DNA of 64,000 nucleotides from the NCBI GenBank assembly GCA_965112735.1, contig OZ218965.1, positions 868,001 through 932,000 of the forward strand, written 5' to 3'. The translations under genes and the position numbers were made by a program. A model generated the notes under the pieces. The model was given only the letters and a program-made list of their open reading frames with translations, was not told the DNA's origin and did not search any database. Position 1 is the first letter of the stretch, and every line of letters starts with the position of its first letter. Positions 56,106 through 64,000 of the stretch are shown here, in pieces. Source of the DNA: Phaeosaccion multiseriatum (Eukaryota > Ochrophyta, other classes).

Positions 56106-56285
56106 TCACTCTTCACTCTAATCTCTTTTCATGTCCGTATCATCTCCTCCTTCCCTGCTCTTTCGTCATCTCCTCCTGTTGGAGCAAGACTCAATTTCCC
56201 GGAACGGACCCCCGGAACGGGAAGGCAAAGGCCATACAGCCGTTCCTCTTAACACTGCGCTGCTCTGCTCTCCTATGGCACGATC

Positions 56286-57476
56286 ATGGCACCCACATCA
56301 AAAAGTAACGATTTTTTTGTTCGCGTGTTGGTGCTCCAGTCGAGCTGCAGCCTCTGGCTCGCGCTCCTTCCCTTGCTCTCTCTCTCTTTCCTGTGCTTGC
56401 TACTACATCTCCGTAGCATGCGTAGAAGACCTTGCGCGAAGTCGTGTGGCCTGTTAGTTGGTGTAGTTCTGGTTAGAGCAGCGTCCACCGTGACGAAGGC
56501 GTTCACTCTGAGCCTCAGAGCAAACAACGCCGTCCTTTCCAGGTGTTGGAGCTCTGAAGGCAGGCGATGGAGCTCTCAAATAGGTGGCGCAGTGGGGAGG
56601 AGAAGGAACATGTGCCGTGGAGCACTCAGCAGGGTGGACAGCGGCAGCTCGTTTGGCGACAATGGCAGCAATTTGACAGGAGCCGCCACAAGAAGGAGCA
56701 GGATTCGGGCTCGCCCCGGAGCCTCCCCTCCTGTATCGCGGCGATTTAGTGGACACTCCTCCGCGTTGGCTATGATGGCCAGAAACCTGGAGTCGCAGTA
56801 CAAGAATCTGTTTGAGGATGGAAAGGTGGAGGCGAGCGCGGAAGGTGAGACACCCTCGTAGGGCTATCTGCCTCACCAGATTGCCCTGCATTGCATTGCG
56901 TTGCTTGCATTAAAGCCCGAGCACGGTCGCTGAGCTCGGAAACAGTGGTCTTCCTGGCCGCTCTGCTTACCGTGTCTTCTGTCGCTGAGTGAGAGAAGAG
57001 ATAAGAGAGAGAGAGAGAGAGAGAGAAGAGCTAACCTCTTCACCACCACTCGCCCCTGCGTGCATCACCATGGACTGCCACTGCCTCAGGTCCTGTCGAT
57101 CTTACAGAGCCGATGATGGAAGCCATGAGGCTGCAGGTACAGCTAACCCCTTCACATGTTCCTCTCCCCGTCTGTACTGTGTCCCATCTACTCGCCGCCT
57201 TCTCCTCTCTTCATCGACCCCCAAGGCTTGCAAGCTTCGTCCTCAGCGCCCTCCCCCTTCTTCGTCCCGTGTAACTAACCACCCCCCCCCCCCCTCGACC
57301 GTGGCGCCCTCCTCTCCTGCCTCTCTTTGGGTGCTCTGGGACCCCCCCCCAAGTGGGCGTACGGCTTTCCCTATCTGCCGCGTGGCATGAAGCAGCTCAC
57401 GCACGGCGCTCACTATTATCCGGCCGCCATGCAGGTAATTGCGACCTTCCTTCCACTGCCATCCACGGTGGCGCTC

Positions 57477-57510
<34 letters not shown>

Positions 57511-57838
57511 CTCCTGCTCACTGCGCGCCTGTGACTCTCCTTGTAACCCCACCAGCCTCTCTTCCTCTTACATCATTCCCTCCCCCTCCCTCTTATTCCC
57601 CATTCCCTCTTCTTCTCCCTCTCCCTCTCTCTGGCGATGCTCGGTTGTAATTGTCTCGTCCTTTCAACCCAAAAGGGAGCCGCGGCAAAGGTGAGCGGCG
57701 GCAACACTGTATTTCAGTACGAACGCACTTCGAGCGAGCGATTTACTCTACACTTGCCATAGTCTACTTGCCATTCTCTCTCCGTGTGCATGTGTGTGTG
57801 AGTGTGTATGTATGTTCGTGTGTGTGCGTGTGTGTGTG

Positions 57839-57880
<42 letters not shown>

Positions 57881-60277
57881 ATGTGTGTGCGTGTGTGTGT
57901 GTTGTGCCACCCTCGGCTTCCCTACCTTTATCTCTCTCCCTCCTCCCTCCTTTCCTCCCTCCCGCTCCCAACCCCTCCCTCAGCTGCTCCTGGAGACAGT
58001 CCTTCCTGGAGAGACGCTCCTCGATCCATTTGTGGGTGGCGGCACAGTCCTCATCGAGGGTATGCGAGCAGGCAGGCGGACCTTCGGCTTCGATGTGAGT
58101 CCTCTCGCGCTCTTTGTGAGCACTGGAGTGACGTGGATGCCCTCTGCCGACACCCTGCAGCGCCTCGATGACACGGCTCTGAGTATGAGCAAGGGCATCA
58201 CTGACTATCGGGTATGTGTAAGGGGGGAGGGAGGGAGAGCACTTTATTGACTTAATAGGAATCACCTAAGAAACTGAAAGTGTGAGGGAGAGCTGGAACT
58301 CGTAACTGCGCGTTGATCTGACCCCGCTTTGACTCTGATGTGTGTGTACATGTTGCGTGCGTATGCCCCCCGCCTACCCCCCTGCAGGAGAAGAAGATAT
58401 CTCTAAAGTCTTGGGAGCCCATCCGCCAGGCCATCGCCTCGGCCGTGCAGAGCGAGGAGGGCAAGGAGCTTGCTGTCCCTCTGTGGATGTGCTACAGCTC
58501 TGCTCTCAAGAAGGTGCGTGGGTGCGTGCGTGGGTGTGTGCGCGGAGCGGAGTCGGTCAGAGGGGCATGCAGACACAAAGACAGAGGCAGTGTGTGTGAT
58601 GGGATCTCCTGCGCATCTGCATGGACACCTCGCCCACCTCCCACCCCTCCCTCCCTCCCTCCCCCCCTCCCTCCCTCCCCCTCTCCCACCCCTCCCTCCC
58701 TCCCTCCCTCCCTCCATCCCTCCCTCCCACCCCTCTCTCCCTCCCTCCCTCCCTCCTCTCCCCCCTCTCTCTGTCCCTCCTCGAGCAGGCAGCCAAAGCG
58801 CGCCACAAGTCCCCCCGAGTAACGCCTCCCACTTTCTTCAACAAGGTGGTGTACGCGTACTGCAGCAGGGTCAAGGAGCTGCAGGAGGCAGTGTTGGGGG
58901 AGGATGGCAGCAGACGCTTCACCCCGCCGGTGCTACAGAGGATGGATGCAAGGGCGTTGGTGAAGCCCATCCCCGAGGGGGTGGATGCCGTGCTGACGTC
59001 ACCGCCCTACCCCGGGGTGTACGACTACTTGAGCCATGCTCGCGTGGTAAGTCAGTGATACATATGCCCAATATGCCCAAGCACGGCAGTAGTAGCAGGA
59101 GCAGCAGCAGGAGGAGGAGGCTGGCGGCGCTTAGCCGTTGGCTCTACAGTGCTGTCGAGTGTTTTGTGACCCGGACCGCCCCTGTCCTTTCCCGTCCTTG
59201 CTCCCCTCCTCTCCTCTTCCTGTCCTTACCCGTCCTTGCTCCCCTCCTCTCCTCTTCCTTTCTTTTACCGTCCTTCCTCCCCTCCTCTCCTCTTCCTGTC
59301 CTTTCCCGTCCTTGCTCCCCTCCTCTCCTCTTCCTGTCCTTACCCGTCCTTGCTCCCCTCCTCTCCTCTTCCTTTCTTTTACCGTCCTTCCTCCCCTCCT
59401 CTCCTCTTCCTGTCCTTTCCCGTCCTTAGTCCCCTCCTCTCCTTTGCCTATCATTTTCCGTCCATACTCCCCTCCTCTCCTCTTCCCGTCCTTTCCGTTC
59501 CTTCCTCTGACCTCTCTGTCCATGTCCCCACCCTGCCATGTATCCTTGCGTCCTTCTCTGTCCACTAAAGGTACGATCGGGGCTGGCGGTTTCGAGCGCT
59601 CTCATTCCAGAGACCTCCCCTGAGGACTCAAAGGAAGAACAAGGGCAAGAAGAGGAAGGACGGGTCTTGGTAGAAGGCGCTTCGTTCGCAGGAGCGGCAG
59701 TCCTGTCCGACGCTGCTGCTACGTCTGCTTCTGAATCACCAACTGCCGTAGCGACGACTGCGACTGCTACCACAACCACCACCACTGCCACTGCTCCACC
59801 AATTGCTGCTCCTTCTTGGGAGGGCGCTGGCGCAGGCGCTGCATCGGCCGCCGCCGCCGTGTTTGCAGGTATGCCCCTACCAGAGGGCCGCAACTGGCCA
59901 GAAGCCTGGATGGACAGCGAGATTGGGGCGTTCAAGCAGTTTAAGAAGGAGCAGCACGCCTTCTCCGACTCCTGGCAGGCGGACAACGAGCAATGGGTGG
60001 CAAGGATGAGCGACGTGCTGGCCCCAGGGGGGAGGGCCGCTATCATGGTGCGTGCGTGCGTGGGTGCGTGCGTGCGAGAGGAAAGGAGGGCAGGGGCGAT
60101 GAGAGGAGGCGGTTGGGAGCAAACTCTTGTTTTTTGGCGTTCGGCTCTGTATTGTTCGATTCTTTTTCTCTTGCTACTTGTCCTGTGTATGCTGTTTGCT
60201 CTCTCTCTCTGTCCCTGACTCTCTCTGTGACTCTCTCTCTTATCTCTCTCTCTCTCATATGTCTGACCCATCTCTGT

Positions 60278-60323
<46 letters not shown>

Positions 60324-60559
60324 GTCTCTCTCTCTCTCTCTCTCACTCTGTGTGTGTGTGTTCAACGTCTGTGCCCCTCGCTTTCCATCTCACACCACCC
60401 CAGACCGGAAACGGTGCAGGCGTGGACACCCTTCAAAGCACCTCGGTGGCTGCAGAGAAGGCCGGTTTGAAGCTCATCGCTTCCGTGAGCCTCACGGCCG
60501 CTGGCAGTTGGAGCATGCGCACGGAGCACCTCATCCTCCTCGAGAAGCCCCGCGTCTAG
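56286..60559 (+). CDS. SAM-dependent nucleic-acid methyltransferase-like protein with organelle/secretory N-terminus
   Basis: About 642 residues. Exons: 56286..56844, 57108..57136, 57354..57434, (57676..57690), 57984..58211, 58388..58513, 58789..59046, 59571..60047, 60404..60559; phases agree. The N-terminus has a long hydrophobic stretch (LWLALLPLLSLSFLCLLL) then Arg/Ser-rich sequence, suggesting a signal anchor or bipartite organelle targeting; an internal start at MRRRPCAKS is possible. Catalytic core: YYPAAMQ, then LLDPFVGGGTVLIEGMRAGR (SAM-binding motif, about 242) and DAVLTSPPYPGVYDYL (catalytic [DNS]PPY motif, about 417), as in amino-methyltransferases of DNA/RNA (COG1041/Trm11-like and N4/N6 enzymes). 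An Ala/Thr-rich insert precedes LPEGRNWPEAW. The 15-nt microexon is a guess. The substrate (DNA or tRNA) cannot be told. Confidence 0.83.
57785..57905 (+). repeat. (GT)n microsatellite in intron
   Basis: Dinucleotide array with tgcg interruptions, upstream of the exon carrying DPFVGGGT. Confidence 0.9.
59178..59490 (+). repeat. about 37-bp intronic minisatellite
   Basis: Tandem units with core cgtccttgctcccctcctc, about eight copies, in the long intron before the Ala/Thr-rich exon of the methyltransferase gene. Pyrimidine-only on the sense strand. Confidence 0.85.
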
Positions 60560-60731
60560 GGGCGGCCGCGTCTGAGGGCAGGGGAAGGGAAGGGAGGGGC
60601 GATTAACACGACTGGAGCTGTCTCACTCTGCTACGGAGAGTGCCGCACGCCTCGTGAGGAGGGGAGGGGGGGGGTGAGAATAGATACGGCGGAAAGCAGG
60701 GGAAAGAGGAGGGAACAGATAAAGGAATGAA

Positions 60732-62384
60732 ATGCGATCTCAGTACGTCAACTATTTCCGAAGTTTAGTGAGAGCCCTTTTGGTGCATTTAAGGATGGTG
60801 GGTGACATTGAGGAGGAGGCAAAGAGTAGCAGCACTTCCGCGGGAGACGCTGCAGCTGCTCCGCCAGCGGGAGCGCGGGGAACCGCAGATGAAGCAGAGG
60901 CAGCAGCACGAGCAGCCGCAGCATCATCAGCAGCAACCTCTTCTTCAAGGAGGGCAGAGGGGGAGCCACCGACTCCAAAGCGGGTGCGCAAGGAGGAGCG
61001 GCAGAAGGTGCTGAAAGTGGTTCTCCGTGTCACTTTCGGCAAAGAAGGAGGGTCGTTGACGGAAGGAGCGCTAAGTAGCGGGGATATGTTCGAGAAGGCC
61101 ATCCTTCGGCCAATGCTTTCGCAGACGAAGACACAGCAAGCGTTCGCGAACGCGAAGGTTCAGAATATCTTCTGCTGGACTCCGTCACCGTCACCCACCC
61201 ACCCCCTTCAGCCTCACTGGATACTGTTGATTCGTCTTATGCGGGTCTTCCAAAAAAGGAGGAACAGCGGCAAAGACCCAGATTTCCTTAGGAGAATGAT
61301 GCAGGACAATATGAAAGTCGGCAAGGGCACCATCACTGTAGACCCTTACGCCCTGCAAGAAGACGCAAGTGGAGAGGGTAGCGAGTCGGGCAGTGAAGGG
61401 CTTTCGGGATCGACCTCCTCCTCAGTTTCCGCAACCACCGCCGCCGCTCCTGCCACGGCTGCTTCTGCTTCTGCTACTGCTGCTGCTGCGGCGGGGGCAG
61501 CTCCTGCCGCTGCTGCTACTGCTGCTACTCCTACGTCAACGGCGGCGGCCCAGAAGAAGGGAACCCACGTCAACACCGTAGTGAAGAAAATCCGTGCCCA
61601 GCTAGGGCCGACGTATCAGGAGAGCGTGTGGGGCTGGGAAGGAGTGGTAGAGGAGGCCACCTCAGTGCCAACCTACCTGTACAGGGCAAGCAACCTTGTG
61701 CAATTATTGTGGGACAAAAGGGCGGAGTGGGACAAGAAGCCGGCCGGCAAGAGGAAGAAGAAGGACAGCGCGGCGAGGGGTACTCAGACGGGAGGAGCGG
61801 CAGGAGCGGCAGGAGCGGTAGAAGCGGCGGCGGAAGGAGGTACGGGCTTGGAGGGACGTACAATAAAGAAACGGCGGCGCCTCGAAGTGGCCGAGATGGC
61901 GGCGGTGGCGGCGGAACAGGCGATAGCCGCAACGAGGGCGGCAGCAGCAGAACAGGCTCAGTTGGCGGTAGCAGAGCCGGCTCAGCTGATGGCAGAAGCC
62001 CATCCGCCGGCACCGGAGCTTGGAGTCCACCCTTTGTGGGCGGATGTGCATGGGCAGCTCGAGCCTAATGACCAGCACGGAGGAGAGCACGACGAGGGAG
62101 TGGAGGAGACGAAGGGGTCGGGTGCTGCTGAGCAGGTTGGTTGCCAGGCACGTGCAGCACGGCTCGAGCATCTGAGGCTCTACAAGAGGGGGCCTGGCTG
62201 CAAGCAATTGGGCATGCAGGTGGGTGCTCACTTGCTCGTTCCTGCTAGATCTGACGCCTCTCCATATCCCCCCTTGTGCTCTGCTTGCCCCTCGCTCTCG
62301 CGCCGCTTCAGCCGCCCCCGGGTTTTGAGGTGCGCGAAAGTAGCGCCGTGCTCTCAACAGCAGCAGCAGCAGCAGGGTCGGTGA
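60732..62384 (+). CDS. unrecognised 550-residue ORF
   Basis: Single long frame from ATG 60732 to TGA 62384, or starting at MVGDIEEE. Ala/Ser-rich N-terminus, a basic patch (PKRVRKEERQKVLK), then FEKAILRPMLSQ, HWILLIRLMRVFQKRR, a Ser/Ala low-complexity region, HVNTVVKKIRAQLG, WGWEGVVEEATSVPTYLYRAS and LLWDKRAEWDKKPAGKRKKK. The middle is protein-like; the last third (Gln run, Pro/Ser/Cys mix) may be intronic or UTR, with donor-like sites such as ggcatgcag|gtgggt near 62218. It is perhaps distantly related to the gene at 19118. No known family. Confidence 0.45.
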   Translation: MRSQYVNYFRSLVRALLVHLRMVGDIEEEAKSSSTSAGDAAAAPPAGARGTADEAEAAARAAAASSAATSSSRRAEGEPPTPKRVRKEERQKVLKVVLRVTFGKEGGSLTEGALSSGDMFEKAILRPMLSQTKTQQAFANAKVQNIFCWTPSPSPTHPLQPHWILLIRLMRVFQKRRNSGKDPDFLRRMMQDNMKVGKGTITVDPYALQEDASGEGSESGSEGLSGSTSSSVSATTAAAPATAASASATAAAAAGAAPAAAATAATPTSTAAAQKKGTHVNTVVKKIRAQLGPTYQESVWGWEGVVEEATSVPTYLYRASNLVQLLWDKRAEWDKKPAGKRKKKDSAARGTQTGGAAGAAGAVEAAAEGGTGLEGRTIKKRRRLEVAEMAAVAAEQAIAATRAAAAEQAQLAVAEPAQLMAEAHPPAPELGVHPLWADVHGQLEPNDQHGGEHDEGVEETKGSGAAEQVGCQARAARLEHLRLYKRGPGCKQLGMQVGAHLLVPARSDASPYPPLCSACPSLSRRFSRPRVLRCAKVAPCSQQQQQQQGR

Positions 62385-63022
62385 CCGCAGGAGTGGTCGA
62401 CGCCGCACCCGCCTGCTAACAGCACAAGGCTGGTAAGAGAGAGCGAGGCGAACGAAGGAGGGGGAGGGTCGTGAGGCGCAAGGCGTCTTGGGTTCGGTGT
62501 GTGTGGAGTTATTTGCATGAGAAGCAAAGAATGTTTCGCTGAAGCGTCTTCCCACCTGGTCTCTTAGCCAGTGCGCCCGCAGTGCTTTGGCACGTTTCTT
62601 CGTTTCTGTCGCCCATCGCCAAGCCCACGCGCAACGACACACTCATACACGCAGCTGTATGTGTGACACCCTATTCACGAGTGTCGTTGCGGCAAGCCAA
62701 GCACCGGCTGTGCGTGGGGCGGTGATGGACGAGCGAAATCGAAGTAGAACGGTACTGAAGTACTGCAAATGCATAGACAGAGGAGACAGGAGGGGGGAGG
62801 GGGTGGAGAGGGAGAGCGGGGAAACACCACGGGGTTCAGGGTGTGCGATTCGTGCGATGCGATTTGGTTGCCTCATCACTACTTCGAAGTACTTTGTAAG
62901 TCGCGGTTCTAGGGGGGGGTAGGGTAGGGCGAGGACTTCCTTCTCATCTACTCACTCTCGATGCCTGGCCGCCGCGGCATGCAGCCAATCCCCTTTTGTT
63001 GCTATATCCTTGTTCTTGTCTT

Positions 63023-63347
63023 CCAGCGCTTCGGCTCGGCAGAGTAGAGCGGAGGCCTCGAGCCATGACCGGAAGAGTGCCCAATGCGGGGGTGGCAGGC
63101 GGTGCGGCGTCTGGGATGAGAGGCGAAGCAAGCGGCAAAGTAGCGGGAAAGCGACAGCTGCTCCGCCTATGCGGTAGCCAGCACACGCAGTTTGCTCCCC
63201 CGCTTCTCGATGGCTGTATCGTGTGATGCAGCCGCCGCTTGCTTCGCCTCTCATCCCAAACGCCGCACCGCCTGCCATCGCCGTATTGGACACTCTTCCG
63301 GTCATAGCTCGAGGCCCCCGCCCTACTCTGCCGAGCCGAGGCGCTGG
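63023..63347. repeat. fold-back element with arms of about 110 bp
   Basis: The left arm 63023-63135 (ccagcgcttcggctcggcag ... gcaagcggc) is reverse-complementary, with small differences, to 63234-63347 (gccgcttgc ... gccgaggcgctgg), around a loop of about 100 bp. It would form a long hairpin; a fold-back or MITE-type element is likely. Confidence 0.85.
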
Positions 63348-63814
63348 GAGCACAGCCAGGATGGTGACAGCGATTAAGCTGCACGCCCAAAGACGAGCGA
63401 CGCACGCGAGTGGTAAACGAAGGGGAGCTTCCCATTGGGGGTAGCAATAGATAGCAGGAGTAGATTGGCATGTATGGATTTACGCAGAAAGTAAGGAGGA
63501 GGGGTCTATTGCACAGACCCGCTAGCATGCGCAGAGAGAGCGGAGCGGAGGATTCAGGCTGAGTTGGGTCCTCAGGGCACCCAAGTAGTACTTGGTCCCA
63601 GGAGGAGAGCAACCGGGGACAGGGGAGGCTGCGTGGTTGGTGCGTCTCAGCGCCGTGGAGGTGCAGTGTGCAGGCTCATTAATTAATTTTAGAAATGAGG
63701 GCAGGGGGGGGGGGTCGAGGGAGGAGTCACCTACCACTCCACCACCCTCTACCTCCCTGCCCCACAGCCGAGACTCTCCTTTGTAGGGAACGTTTGTACC
63801 CGTAATAATAACAA

Positions 63815-63997
63815 CAAGAACAAAATGAACGAGGCCCTCTCCCTACTGCTGGGCCGCCTACCTCGACAACATTAAAGCCTCTCTTAACCTACTCCTCCCC
63901 CAAGGGGGGGGAGCCTTCACAAAACTCAACTCGTCTCGGTGGTTCAGCTCTCACCCTTCCGCTACCTTGCTCCGCTCGTTTCGTGTGTCTCGACTCC
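63815..63997 (-). repeat. dispersed repeat, copy 2
   Basis: Inverted copy of 21044-21235, collinear from ggagtcgag (at 63997, minus sense) to attttgttc (about 63818). It may continue beyond the window end. Confidence 0.8.
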
Positions 63998-64000
63998 ATG

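Larger units (their letters stand above)
62385..64000. other. repeat-rich intergenic end of window
   Basis: Contains the fold-back element (63023-63347) and the second copy of the dispersed repeat (63815-63997). Minus-strand frames at 62944-63612 arise from the fold-back arms. No gene supported. Confidence 0.5.

Noticed and set aside
62944-63612. Minus-strand 222-residue ORF.
   Set aside because: It crosses the fold-back element; both arms give mirror frames, with no protein-like conservation visible.

Overview
The window is nuclear DNA of a unicellular eukaryote, most probably a stramenopile alga. A eustigmatophyte such as the Nannochloropsis/Microchloropsis group fits, but the species is not proven. 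Reasons: genes have many short GT-AG introns with matching phases, introns and exons carry purine/pyrimidine and tetranucleotide microsatellites, and protein styles are heterokont-like (PTAAP linkers in a secreted Cys-rich protein, a WRKY19-like C-x4-C repeat protein, poly-Gly and poly-Ser runs). No bacterial operons, rRNA, tRNA or CRISPR arrays were found.

Layout. 1-1070: 3' end of an unrecognised gene (+). 1913-6051: eight-exon ankyrin-repeat protein with an N-terminal MGC lipidation motif (+). 6151-19110: an accessory region made of two tandem segmental duplicates of about 6.2-6.7 kb. Each duplicate holds two copies of a divergent small-gene pair plus one WRKY19-like zinc-finger gene. P (-) encodes a signal peptide, a Gly-Ser linker and a C-terminus rich in Gly, His, Lys, Trp and Tyr. 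Q (+) is a small putative secreted protein. The four P copies are intact but vary in repeat number. Q and the zinc-finger genes show decay: two frameshifted copies, one Q copy cut by a MITE, and one putative solo-LTR insertion. 19118-20156: decaying gene of unknown family A. 20293-21235: inverted and dispersed repeats.

21467-32460: a 17-exon GH2 beta-galactosidase (-), about twice the usual length because of low-complexity insertions. 33695-36214: a five-exon SAM-dependent methyltransferase-like gene (-). 36370-37305: a degenerate non-LTR retrotransposon 3' end, split by a 527-bp TIR element whose termini resemble those of the MITE at 17.5 kb. 37637-41194: an eight-exon secreted protein with Cys-rich modules, in which exon boundaries coincide with modules (+). 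42082-56105: a 15-exon, about 3364-residue protein with IQ motifs and four pairs of EF-hands (-). 56286-60559: a methyltransferase with DPFVGGGT and TSPPY motifs and a hydrophobic N-terminus (+). 60732-62384: an unrecognised ORF (+), perhaps distantly related to family A. 62385-64000: repeats, including a long fold-back element.

The housekeeping-like genes look functionally independent: sugar hydrolysis, Ca2+/calmodulin-type scaffold, methylation, membrane-anchored ankyrin adaptor, extracellular Cys-rich protein. The most novel part is the P/Q/zinc-finger cluster, a recently amplified and already eroding array of small secreted-protein genes. Splice sites were chosen by eye from consensus, phase continuity and protein-family continuity; no transcript or database search was available.
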